From positions 124,001 to 188,000 of the forward strand of contig JAIUCV010000572.1 in NCBI GenBank assembly GCA_026724425.1: a stretch of DNA of 64,000 nucleotides. The letters are read 5' to 3'. The translations under genes were made by a program, and so were the position numbers. Shown in pieces: positions 1-9,995 of the stretch. A model generated the notes under the pieces. The model had not been told where the DNA came from, searched no databases, and was given only the letters and a program-made list of their open reading frames with translations. Every line of letters starts with the position of its first letter. Positions within the stretch are counted from its first letter, which is position 1. Source of the DNA: Erythrophleum ivorense (Eukaryota; Streptophyta; Magnoliopsida; Fabales; Fabaceae).

Positions 1-1463
1 AAGTCAAGAGCCATGGCCGTACAATCATCATCACCTTCCGTGGCCTTTTTGGAAGGCTTTAACACTGCGGAGTAGACAACACCAAACTTACGCAAAGCTG
101 TTCCCTTGATCTCATCAAACCTCATAAAGTCGAGCCGAGGCTCCGTAGACAGTCTGCTCATCAACGCCCGCTCAAAACAAGTCCCAAACCGCTCCGTAAA
201 CTGGGCTGCGAGCTTAGTAATCGCAAGCTCCTCGGGTGTGATCCATGGAGGAACTGCACCTTTAAGGATGAACCACGTGGAGCTTGAAACACGGAATCTC
301 TCAGGGCCCAGTGAAAACCGCACAAGCATAGTACTATGGGTAGGCCGGTTCATCGTCACCGAAAGACGTTCAGGTGGCGCCATGTTAGCAGAATAGTAAT
401 CATCATCCATGTGAGCAAAATAGTCAACACTGCCAGACACAAAGGCATGCAAATCAAGCGTCGTCTCCGCCACTCCTTGTTCCAGCTTCTCAAGTTGAAG
501 ACGGAGGAAAAAGGCAGCAACAAGGGTGGCTGGAGAGTCATCAAACTTGCTGGAAGGGATTAATACGTTGGAATACGCAACAACAAGCTTACTGAATATA
601 CGGAACCTGGCCGCAGCTGGATCCCTTGAGTTGAACTGATCCTTGGGGCTAAACATAAACCCAAAGGTGGGGTTCCTAAGCTCTCTCATCATCAACGCAA
701 GACGGAAACATAGTCCGTAGCGCGCCACAAACTGTGCTGTGAGCTTCATAATGCCAAGCTCCTTGAGTGTGAGCTTTACAGAAAAGTCAAGATTTGGTCC
801 TGCATCATCGGCTACACGCGGCTCGCGACATCTTAGGGGATGCATGGCTGAAACGGGTTGTGGTGGTGGCATGATGGTAACTTGAGGATCGTCGAGGACG
901 TCCATGTGAGTGAAAAAATCAAGACCACCCACAAAAGCATGCAAATCAATATCAATATCAAGTTTCTCATCATCATCACCATCATCAAGCTTGTCCATCT
1001 GAAGACAGTGGTAAAAGTCGTCGATAAAGGTACCCTCCTCCTCATGAAGAACAAGGCGAGGCTTTAAGACTCTTTGATACGCAGCAACAAGGCCATAGTA
1101 GAATCTGTGCCTGTTGTCAGTCGTCTTGAGAAAGCTAAAAAGAGGCTTGTCAATCACTTCTTGGGCAAAAGCAATCCAAAAATGACCCGTCCCGTACCGG
1201 GCCACAAACTGCGCAGTGATCTTAATAATACCAAGCTCCTTGAGAGTGATCCCTTGAGGAACTGAAAAACCCTTCAAAGGAGGAGGCTTGCTCCTACAGG
1301 GAGGGAGCTCGAGATAAAAGACATTGCAATGCGGATTCTTGTCAAGATCGGTGCGGTATGTTTTATACTTCCATGAGTGCCTGCGACCTGAGAGCCGACG
1401 TTTCGTACAGTTCGCCATCGAGGTCCACTGGTTACCAAAAGCTGTCTCAGCACCTATCATCAT
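1..1463 (-). CDS. SWAP/Surp-module protein with three Surp repeats, partial (runs off left edge)
   Basis: One minus-strand frame stays open for about 487 codons from the ATG at 1463 to the window edge, with no stop seen. The translation holds three diverged Surp modules, each with an aligned core: LKELGIIKITAQFVARYG, LKELGIMKLTAQFVARYG and PEELAITKLAAQFTERFG. Each core is followed by an F-x-F block and a Y-rich helix ending in VLKP or VLIP, and the modules are separated by acidic linkers. Surp modules occur in SF3A1 and other pre-mRNA splicing proteins, where they bind partners such as SF1; a splicing role here is inferred only from the family. The modules probably arose by internal duplication. 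The frame remains open upstream of the ATG (NSDISQIEVESG), so a 5' exon may exist near 1530-1630, but I could not find a clean splice. The C-terminus lies outside the window. Confidence 0.8.
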   Translation of the reverse strand, partial: MMIGAETAFGNQWTSMANCTKRRLSGRRHSWKYKTYRTDLDKNPHCNVFYLELPPCRSKPPPLKGFSVPQGITLKELGIIKITAQFVARYGTGHFWIAFAQEVIDKPLFSFLKTTDNRHRFYYGLVAAYQRVLKPRLVLHEEEGTFIDDFYHCLQMDKLDDGDDDEKLDIDIDLHAFVGGLDFFTHMDVLDDPQVTIMPPPQPVSAMHPLRCREPRVADDAGPNLDFSVKLTLKELGIMKLTAQFVARYGLCFRLALMMRELRNPTFGFMFSPKDQFNSRDPAAARFRIFSKLVVAYSNVLIPSSKFDDSPATLVAAFFLRLQLEKLEQGVAETTLDLHAFVSGSVDYFAHMDDDYYSANMAPPERLSVTMNRPTHSTMLVRFSLGPERFRVSSSTWFILKGAVPPWITPEELAITKLAAQFTERFGTCFERALMSRLSTEPRLDFMRFDEIKGTALRKFGVVYSAVLKPSKKATEGDDDCTAMALD

Positions 1464-1887
1464 CTCTCGAGGTGGCACAATGATTCCCGATTCAACCTCA
1501 ATCTGGCTTATATCACTATTCTGTTTCTACACAAGCAGAAGAAACATAAGAATCAGACTCTACATATTCTGCCAGCACGAAAATTCCCAACAAATTACTG
1601 AATGTCTAACGTTTCTGTCATCTCCATGAATATATCAGAGGAATCGATCTGTTTCGGAAAGAGATAAACCGGCGGTACGTACCTCGAAGGAACACAAGTT
1701 ACAGAACCGTCGCAGGCGTCCCTAGGAAGCGGCTAAGGACCGACGAGTTGAAGACCGGAGCGACCGTCGTGTCGTCGTTTTAACTAATTGGGCTTTAGAA
1801 TTTATCATGTTTGCTTTAATTTGTCTCATTTTATTGGGCTTCGACAACGGTTTATACTTGTCGGGTAGAGAGAGACGGTGGTGTTGT

Positions 1888-2383
1888 TAGGCCTAGCCAT
1901 TCGGTCTCCGGTTCGGATTCGGATCGGTTTTTCCGGATTTTGGATATTCGATTTTAGAGTTGTAGAACCCGTTCAGTTATTTTTCATTGTCGGTTCGAGT
2001 TCGGTTTGGTTCCACCTAGGTTCAGATATGTTCCTCGTATTTAAACATCAACTAAAATAGTTTAAATAAAATTGAATTAAACTTGCAAAAGAATTGAATT
2101 TAACAAAGATTACTAAAAAAATTAGGATATTTCAAATATTTTGATTATTTTATTCTAAATATAACTAATATATTCAGTATAGAATAATTTTTATATATTT
2201 TAGTTATTTTAAATATAACTAATTATTTTTGTATATAATTACACTTTGGTTATCCAATCGGTTTTCGGTTCGGTTCAGTTTCTGCTTTTCATGTTTAGAA
2301 GTTTAAAAATCATTCGGTTTTTTGTGTCAGTTTCAGTTCGGATCTGTTCGGATTTTTTGGTTCCATTTTTTTTCCCACGCCTA
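1888..2383. mobile_element. candidate non-autonomous DNA transposon (MITE-like)
   Basis: Two GGTTCGG-rich ends flank an AT-rich core. The left end reads TAGGCCTAGCCATTCGG and the right end read backwards begins TAGGCGTGGG, so the termini form an imperfect inverted repeat. Subterminal CGGTTCGG runs are found at both ends (about 1905-1995 and 2255-2350). I found no clean target-site duplication. An old hAT- or Mutator-derived MITE is the most likely identity. Confidence 0.35.
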
Positions 2384-2722
2384 GACAGTGTATTCAAAGT
2401 TTTTAATCGTTTATTTTATTGGTTATATCTTTGATTATTAATTATACAGTACATAAATGATGTTATGACCTGGATATCTATGAGTGAAATAGTCCCATCC
2501 ATTTTAAATGCTCTATGTGAAGCACCTTCAATCTGGTAGAACAAATCAAATCAATCATAGTATTTTGTAAATAATTAGCAATTTGACAAATTAGTGTTAT
2601 TTTTTTTTTTACCAAAGGCAATTTGAGAAATGTTACAGCTGGAAATCGATACCCAAATTTGAGTATTTTTTAGTGGGTCTATTTATAATTTCGATTAAGA
2701 TACACACATTGCTACTTAATAA

Positions 2723-2825
2723 TTGAGGGGTTTTAATGTGAGGGGTTTTAATGTGAGGGGTTTTATTACTACTTAATAATTTTAATGTGAGGGGTTTTAT
2801 TACTACTTAATATTGAGGGGTTTTG
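2723..2825. repeat. GAGGGGTTTTA minisatellite
   Basis: Short direct repeats built on TTGAGGGGTTTTAATGTG recur at least five times, some separated by ATTACTACTTAATAA spacers. The repeat is non-coding. Confidence 0.75.
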
Positions 2826-3214
2826 TCCAATTCATCTTTAATTGAGGGATTTTATTGTTATAAAGCATTTATTTTATTTATTGTTAAAAAAAAAAAACCT
2901 CAAAGATTTATTTAGAAATCAGACCAACTACTTTGTAGTCTGAAATCTGAAAGTGTGGGGTAGTTTCGATTTGCTCTGTTACTAAAGAAACGATAGACAC
3001 CCTGATTTCGAACCCAAAGGCAAAGCTTCGATTATTCTTTTCCTAAACTCTACTTTGAACAATAGAGTTGAGTCAGTTCAAAAGCCAAATTCAAAACGGA
3101 AGTCTCACTAAGCAGAGAGAGAGAGATGGGTAACGGGTAATGAAGTTTATGGCCAAATAAAAACCGACGAAAAAAGTTTGGAGACGTAATTATAAATAGA
3201 TGGTGGTGAGAACA

Positions 3215-4121
3215 TCAGTCACCGAAGCCATAACACTCAAAGCCGCTTTCAAAACATCTCGAGAGTTTCACTATCGTCCTCACCTGATCGAGAAGCTCCT
3301 GCAGTTTCTTGAGTCTCCCCATGTAGTCCTGGTCTTCTACGCATAGACTCACCGCCTTTGCATCTGCACCTGGACCATCGTACTGGAGCGGTCCATCAAG
3401 AACTTATGCGCGTTTTGTCTCAATAGCCTGCAAATCATCAGAGAAAGACAACAAATCACTTCCAACATCGCATAGACTGTATGAGACCTTGTTCTGCTCT
3501 TGCTTGAACAGCATCACATATCTGTTTTGCAATGTCGAAAATTGTGAGCTTGGATGCGGTAACCTCCTCCCTAACCACATAACCCACAAATGAGAATCCA
3601 TCATGGACAAGAAAAGTATTTAACAATAAAAAACAAGATTCTATTTCGATCATATCACAGAGTTGTTGTGTTTTGCTTTTCCACATATTATCAGATCCAT
3701 CCAATTCTGCTTAACTTTCATTTGGATCTGCAGTGCTTCAATCTCCTTTTCCAAGACAATGATGGCTTGACAGAGAAAAAACCCTGAAGAGAGGGATAAG
3801 TCGTCGATCATTGAGTTCACAGTGATCGATAGCTCTGTCCACTTCCTGAATCGCACGCACTACATCCTCCATTGCTTTTCTTGTTCCTGCTGTGTATTCC
3901 TCTTTGATCAAACCATAAACAACACCACACGTAATGGAACCGATACAAGAGTTCCAATTGAAATCAACCAAAATAACTATTACACTCGCTGATCGAATCC
4001 GTGAAGATGACGAGCGAACTTCGATTCCGCGACGGCGGCGAAGCATCTTTCGGAGAAATGATTTAGCCGGTGACGAAGAAGAAGCAGACAAACAAAATAA
4101 TGGGTTAATCGAGTAGCCCAT
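3215..4121 (-). pseudogene. unidentified coiled-coil protein gene, probably broken
   Basis: Several minus-strand pieces look coding but do not share one frame. The first piece, from the ATG at 4121, gives a serine/arginine-rich N-terminus (possibly an organelle presequence), a hydrophobic stretch and then KAMEDVVRAIQEVDRAI. A second frame, overlapping near 3810, continues with NSMIDDLSLSSGFFLCQ and LEKEIEALQIQMKVKQ, so a one-base frameshift is likely there. Further fragments follow (KQICDAVQARAEQ and DLLSFSDDLQAIETKR). The last piece, 3215 to about 3400, reads LQYDGPGADAKAV and MGRLKKLQELLDQVRTIV before a stop. Heptad-like spacing suggests a coiled coil. I do not recognise the family; an intact multi-exon gene with unusual splicing is possible but less likely. 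Confidence 0.45.
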
Positions 4122-4280
4122 AGGCCCAACGTAGGCCCAAATTGTCTAATCTCCGATCGTATTACAGTTCGTCTCCGTCAAACCAAGCACGGAAACACCG
4201 CCACAACTTTCGTCGGTCTGATATTCTCCTCCGTCGAAGCTGAGATTCTCTATATCACACTCCTCCTCTCTGCTCTTCTA

Positions 4281-5036
4281 ATGTTGACGAAGAGAGCTTT
4301 GTTTCCCAGAGCTAATTCTGCTCTCTCCTTATCAAACGAATGTCGTTCTTCGTCTGAAACTGTCAATAGAATCCACAAATTTCTGAGGATTCAGTACCTT
4401 TTGGTGGAGATACAAACCCAACCCTAGAGCAGGTGGTGAAGTTAGTGGGAGTGTTGTTCACACACAAAATCAGAGTTGGGGTTCGATTCATGGAAGATAT
4501 GAGCAGCTATTCCAGCAGAATCTTAGCAAGTCTCATTCTCATTATCAAGGAAACTTCAATTCGAACAGCACTTGGAACAACTATCGAAATTGTGGATCTT
4601 CTTTGGATTCAGGTAGTAAGACATTTGATTACAGTGATAGGATTGAGGAATTTGATGAATTTTGTGAAAGAGATCATCCGAAAATGGCTCTAAAGACTAT
4701 GGCATCATTGGAGAAGACGGGTCATGTTTTGGATTTAGCACAGCTTTGTGGAGAAGAAGATGTTTTTCAAGAAGCTAAAGTTTTACTAAAAGCTCTCTGT
4801 TCATGGAAAGATCAGAGCTTTAGATAAACCATTTAGATGCGAACTATCTAATATTTAATACTGATGCTGTGATTTATGAGTTTGATGCGTTTTGCAAAGA
4901 AGGTAAAGTGAAAAAGGCGATAGATACGTTGGCGAGTATGATTCATGTTGTAGACTTAGCTAGACTTTTAGGATTAGCTAATCTATGCGGTGAAGTAGAT
5001 GCGACTTCTTATCATCTATTGCTAGAAATGTACTCA
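4281..5036 (+). pseudogene. PPR-DYW RNA editing factor (MEF8-like), truncated pseudogene
   Basis: The fragment starts at an ATG giving MLTKRALFPRANSALSLSNE, a plausible mitochondrial presequence. It then loses frame in an asparagine/glutamine-rich region, and the frame must change at least twice before 4600. From 4603 it reads KTFDYSDRIEEFDEFC, then GHVLDLAQLCGEEDVFQEAK, which matches the region before the PPR array of MEF8-type mitochondrial C-to-U editing factors. A stop follows at about 4827. A second, similar block (YEFDAFCKEGKVKKAIDTLA, then VVDLARLLGLANLCGE) starts near 4872. Homology ends at about 5036, exactly where the large tandem array begins, so the rest of the gene (PPR repeats and E/DYW domains) was lost at that breakpoint. 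No function is expected. Confidence 0.7.
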
Positions 5037-5527
5037 AACTATAGTTACATATAATATAGCTGACTAATATAGCTGACTATATGTACATAATCAACCTATA
5101 CTCTAAGCAATGTTTGAATCTTTCACGAGTGTATTACACTAAGGAGCACTTTTTTGAGTTTCTTAACACAAAAAGGCACTTTGTGAAAGTGATGCACTTT
5201 GGAGTGTTTTCAATGAAATTTGGTCCACTAAACTACCAATTTTACCCTTATTAGTTTTTGTTGTGTATGTGAAGAGTTTGTTGTGGAGATAATAAAATGG
5301 ATATGTTTTCTTATGTTTACTAAAATGCTTGGTGTAAATGTACTTATGGATACTGATTTTTGGAAACATATAAATGGATATAACATACATGTTGGGGTAA
5401 TTTTGTTTAGATCGTAAAAATAATGTGGCCCATGACGAGGCATAATTGGTAGTTCAACCACCAATTTCGTTGTATTTAAGAACAATTTTGTTGGGAATTA
5501 TGATTAGATAGTGAGACACACCGTGAG

Positions 5528-6058
5528 ATGAAAAAGAGTGATAAACATTTTGGGAGAGAAGCAAAAATGTCGAGGCATAATGAGAGTTCTTCGCCCACTT
5601 CAGCTGCTGTTATGTGCGATTGCGGGATTCCATCTCCAGTTACAAGGGCATGGACTCGAAAAAACCCTCTGACGACATCAGTCAGGCTTGGTGGTTCCCT
5701 TCCCTCGGGTGAGTCGGTTTTGTGGATCCGCCATCTTCTCTCGACTTTCCCTTCGGTTTGGTGGGTTTTTGGGGTGGTGGCTTTCTCGCAGTGCTCCGGA
5801 GGAGGTGGTCTTCTTTGGCGGTTCATCAGGGTTTGCTCTGGTCTCAGTCAAAGACAAATAATGTGGTTGATAGGTTCAGAGATCTTTCGGTGCAGTGGTT
5901 TCCGGTTCGTTGCTCGTCTTTTGCCACCGGTGGCTCCTCTTCTTCCCCCATCGCCGTATGTTGTTGGTTGTTCTTGTTGTTTGTTGGCTTTGTTACGTTG
6001 GGTTCCGGAGAGGCGCTGTCTTAGATTGGGGACGGCTCTGGCAAAGATGCCGTGGTGA
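5528..6058 (+). pseudogene. GRF-type zinc finger N-terminal fragment inside the MULE
   Basis: An open frame of 176 codons begins with a short hydrophilic leader and then MCDCGIPSPVTRAWTRKNP. This matches the start of a GRF zinc finger (C-x-C-G ... T-x-K-N-P), which should continue with a G-R-x-F-x-x-C block. Here the match ends right after KNP, and the remaining residues are low-complexity and hydrophobic (GVVAFSQCSGGGGLLW), so the domain lacks its distal cysteines. The tail of the frame overlaps a 108-bp block that recurs at 8252. It is probably a captured or decayed gene fragment. GRF fingers occur in DNA-repair and transposon-associated proteins, so it could be a remnant of a MULE-encoded accessory gene. 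Confidence 0.55.
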
Positions 6059-6241
6059 ATCAATGCTAGATAGAGGCCGCGTCATGATATCCAGATGGAC
6101 ATTAGAATGTGGATGATCGATCATAGCGGAATGAAATGTACAAATGAATAACATAATTCAAAAATTCGTTAATCCATATGTATCAATCTTCATGGACATG
6201 TTATAATGGATATTGTAGATCTAAAACTAAGCAACCTGTTT

Positions 6242-7340
6242 TCGATGGACAAACTTAAATCGACAATGCACTTGCTCGACTTTTAGCATATAGGTGTAGG
6301 TGTTCGATATCCATATGGATAAGGATTATGGACACGCTCATATGAACACAGTCCCATGGAACATTCCATCGAGATCACCCGCAATTTTATATCCATATGG
6401 ATATCAAGGTATGGACACAATAATATGGATACATACAAATTTGACAACTCTCGATGGACAAACTTAAAGCAACAATGCACTTGCTCAACTTTTAGCATAT
6501 AGGTGTAGGTGTTCGATATCCATATGGATATAGGAATATGGACACACTCATATGGACACAGTCCCATGGAACATTCCTACGAGATCACCAACAATTTTAT
6601 ATCCATATGGATATCGAGGTATGGACATAATAATATGTTGTCTTGTATCCAAGTGGACAGTATAATGTGGACTTTCCAAAGCTATGGTGGCTGATATTTT
6701 GACAACTCTCGATGGACAAACTTAAATCGACAATGCACTTGCTCCACTTTTAGCATATATGTGTAGGTGTTCGATATCCATATGGATATAGAAGTATGCA
6801 CACAGTCCTATGAAACACACCTACGAGATGAACAACAACTTCATATCCATATGGATGTCGAAGTATGGACACAATCAGTTGATCATGGTGGACACCTCGA
6901 TGGACAAACTTAAAGCAACAATGCACTTGCTCAACTTTTAGCATATAGGTGTAGGTGTTCGATATCCATATGGATATAGGAATATGGACACACTCATATG
7001 GACACAGTCCCATGGAACATTCCTACGAGATCACCAACAATTTTATATCCATATGGATATCGAGGTATGGACATAATAATATGTTGTCTTGTATTCAAGT
7101 GGACAGTATAATGTGGACTTTCCAAAGCTATGGTGGCTGATATTTTGACAACTCTCGATGGACAAACTTAAATCGACAATGCACTTGCTCCACTTTTAGC
7201 ATATATGTGTAGGTGTTCGATATCCATATGGATATAGAAGTATGCACACAGTCCTATGAAACACACCTACGAGATGAACAACAACTTCATATCCATATGG
7301 ATGTCGAAGTATGGACACAATCAGTTGATCATGGTGGACA
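6242..7340. repeat. palindromic satellite with ATATCCATATGGATAT core
   Basis: A block starting TCGATGGACAAACTTAAA recurs at 6242, 6451, 6709, 6897 and 7155. A higher-order 446-bp duplication links 6451-6896 to 6897-7342, with almost identical halves. Each block contains the self-complementary core GATATCCATATGGATATMG-like sequence and several TATGGACAC motifs. Short open frames within it are repeat artefacts and not genes. Confidence 0.88.
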
Positions 7341-8251
7341 TATATGCATGGGCGACGCTTCTCATGTCCACGGCATCATGTCCACATGTTCTTGTCCACG
7401 CCATCATTGCATCACAAAAGCCATAAACTTCATACGATTTTGGTCAGTGTGCTTTAAACAAAGATGATTTACAACTGTCTGAATCCTAGAAAGTAGAAAC
7501 AGAGGTCCATATTAATATATCCATCGAAACATGTCTATACGCCTATCTAATTTTGTTCAGAATATATTAAGTGCCAACCTAAGCAATAGATCGTATAAGC
7601 ATTCCAAACCTTAAATCTCCAAATCAAGAGAAGATAAGTTTTTTGGATACACTGTTTTTTTTGGTTCATGATTTCAGAGAACACTAAATAAAAGTGAGAT
7701 GAATTTCACGTTCAGTACAGAGATCTTGAATTAAAAGAGATATCAAAGATTATGATGGAGATATAACAATTAACCCACGCAGAAATCTTGATTAAGAGCC
7801 AAACCAGAGTCTGAAACCTTGGTGGGTTTCTCCTGTACAGACGTCCAAATCCTTAGTCAGGCAAGAATGAATCGCATAGACCGGATCGTGTGTCTTTTTC
7901 CAGCAATTGAGAAACGTGGGAGCATTTGAAATGGAGCTGCTGGAAATGTTGTGCAACTAAGATAGTGAGCATCAATTGAAGACTCCCTGTGGTGGAGAAT
8001 GGATTAAGGTTTCATTGAGCTAATTTCTTGCATTTGGTATCTTCAAAGAAGGAGTTTGTAATCTCCTCATCGAATCCAGTTGATCCCTTAAGCCACCATT
8101 TGGCATCTAAGAGAAATCAGAAGAATCTCCAAAACTTCCTGAAGAAAAGCTGCCTTTTTGGCGTTGTTGCCCGAAGAAGAATGTTGTTGATGATGGCAAC
8201 AAGCTAACCTCGGAGCTATTTTAGCATATTCATGAACAGCAAAGCAACGAT

Positions 8252-8359
8252 TTGCTCGTCTTTTGCCACCGGTGGCTCCTCTTCTTCCCCCATCGCCGTA
8301 TGTTGTTGGTTGTTCTTGTTGTTTGTTGGCTTTGTTACGTTGGGTTCCGGAGAGGCGCT
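8252..8359. repeat. 108-bp direct duplicate of 5910-6017 within the MULE
   Basis: The block starting TTGCTCGTCTTTTGCCACCG and ending AGAGGCGCT is the same at 5910-6017 and 8252-8359. A second pair of 81-bp near-perfect direct repeats lies at 8367-8447 and 8825-8905 (starting AATTCGAAAATCAGAAAC). These duplications show internal rearrangement of the element. Confidence 0.85.
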
Positions 8360-9510
8360 ATTAACCAATTCGAAAATCAGAAACAGACCAATAAAAAAAA
8401 ACCCCATAAAAAATCAAATTGAAGAGAAAACAATCAGATCGAGCAAATCAGATTGATCATTATATTACAAATTCACTAAATTGAAAATATCCAAAACAAT
8501 TGACGGAGTGTCACGTGAAAGAAGAACATGGGTTCCAACTCATGCTGAGAATCAATATCATGAAACTCACGCACAAACACCATTAGACCATACCTAATCG
8601 AGCGAATCTTCATTAATTTCTAAGAGTTCGCAAAAGAAGCTTCAATAACAAAACCCAGAAACGATTGGAGAGATTATAACCTCGAATTCGCTTCAATATA
8701 GGAATGCAAATGACGGGCGTACTCAATTCACTGTGATTTAGTCTTGATTTGGGGGTGAAAAATTGCAATTAAGATTTCTCTTGAGAAGAAAAAATCCCTT
8801 AAAAACTGAACCGAGGAATTTTAAAATTCGAAAATCAGAAACAGACCAATAAAAAAAAACCCCATAAAAAATCAAATTGAAGAGAAAACAATCAGATCGA
8901 GCAAACCAGAAGAAGTAAGAATTGTATGCAAATCAGAGAAAAGTAACAGAAAGGGCATTATTGTCTTTGTAAATGTTGAAAGTCCCTCATAATCAGAAAG
9001 TGTCTTTTTCAGTAAACTAGAAGTAAGAAAGTGTGCTTGAGCGTAAATAACTCATCTTTCACTCTCTTACTTTCATCTTTTAATTTCCTTAACTACAAGC
9101 AGCAATGTTTCATTTTCACTTCTTGTTATTATCATATATTACAATTCCTCCACACACATACTAAGACAATGGAAGAGAGATCTTCTTAGCTAAGTGAAAA
9201 GTAGAGTATGTAAGATTCGTTTAGCTAATGAACCTTTTTCATCGATTTTCTCTTGTTGAAAAACTTAAAACCTCTACAACCGCTACAGCTTCTCCTAATT
9301 CGTCTTTATTTTTATAATTTGAAAAAACTTGTGGGTTTAAAAGTCACGAGAAACTCATAAAGAGAGAAGGTTATGTGTTATTGTGTTGTATTGTCAAAAC
9401 ACGCTAAACAAATCGTACTCTCATGGAAAAAAAAAAAAAAGTCCTTATGATGACTAAGATTATTTACGGAGCAACCTATACTAATCAACCTTCTCTTGAC
9501 AACTAGCAAC

Positions 9511-9814
9511 TCATACACCCATAGTGGTTGTAATGCTAGCAGGTGCATAGTGGTTGAAATCCCTAGGTCTCCTCACCACCACAGGATATCCCTAGGTAAA
9601 AAAAAACACATTATTAAAACTATCATTATGTCAACACTTTAATTTAATCAACAAATAAATATTAAAAACTAATATTAAAAACATACCTCAAAGTAATGAC
9701 CATCCAAGTGCATGGCAGCTTTTGCCTCTTCTACAGACCGCATCTCCACAAGCGCGTACTTCTTTATGTAGTCGATGCAGACACTCACAACAGCACGAGT
9801 GGTTCCGCCAACAG
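9511..9814 (-). pseudogene. U2AF65-like RRM1 fragment, array unit 1, truncated
   Basis: This copy keeps the last exon (ending RRPRDFNHYAPASITTTMGV and a stop at 9511) and the 3' part of the preceding exon (TTRAVVSVCIDYIKKYALVE, then VEEAKAAMHLDGHYFE). The reading frame and splice sites match the complete copies in units 2 to 4. Homology breaks at about 9814 in the glycine-rich stretch, where unrelated DNA begins. The upstream two and a half exons are missing, so this copy cannot make the full fragment. Confidence 0.8.
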
Positions 9815-9995
9815 TTATTAGTATAAATATACTATTATTTGAAGTGATGAGCTTCTGTAACGAAGCCTAAATAGAAGGGCAAATTTGTGCAAATTTCGGG
9901 GAAATAAAACAAGCCCAAATTAATCCCATTTCCTCAATCCCTTAACAAATTCGCCCATCACTTCAAATAATAGTATATTTATACTAATAACTGTT
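9810..9995. mobile_element. 40-bp perfect inverted repeat, candidate MITE
   Basis: Positions 9810-9849 and 9956-9995 are perfect inverted copies 40 bases long (left arm starts AACAGTTATTAGTATAAATA). They enclose a 106-bp centre. The outer AACAG also belongs to the U2AF65 fragment, so the element itself may start at 9815. It marks the exact left edge of the replaced segment of unit 1. No open frame is present. Confidence 0.55.

Larger units (their letters stand above)
1464..3214. other. intergenic: 5' region of the Surp gene, candidate MITE, minisatellite
   Basis: The part nearest 1464 is probably the 5' leader and promoter of the Surp gene. Beyond it the DNA is AT-rich and holds a candidate MITE and a GAGGGGTTTTA minisatellite, listed separately. 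I see no other gene. Poly-T and poly-A tracts are common, for example near 2600 and 2885. Confidence 0.5.
5127..9053. mobile_element. Mutator-like element (MULE), non-autonomous, inserted in array unit 1
   Basis: The 9-bp sequence ATCTTTCAC flanks the element at 5118-5126 and 9054-9062. The uninterrupted sequence, with a single ATCTTTCAC, is seen at the equivalent site near 26329, so the insertion boundaries are exact. A 9-bp duplication is the hallmark of Mutator-like transposons. The ends form an imperfect inverted repeat: the left end begins GAGTGTATTACACTAAGGAG, and the right end read backwards begins GAGTTATTTACGCTCAAG; both continue with CACTTT motifs. No transposase is visible, so it is non-autonomous. 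Inside are a GRF zinc-finger fragment, a palindromic satellite and two pairs of direct duplications. It may be a Pack-MULE or a decayed VANDAL/AtMu member. Confidence 0.85.

Noticed and set aside
6283..7467. Series of 61 to 94 codon open frames on both strands (MFDIHMDIGIWTHSYG type)
   Set aside because: They follow the satellite repeat in the MULE, occur on both strands because the repeat is palindromic, and have no protein-like features beyond the repeat.
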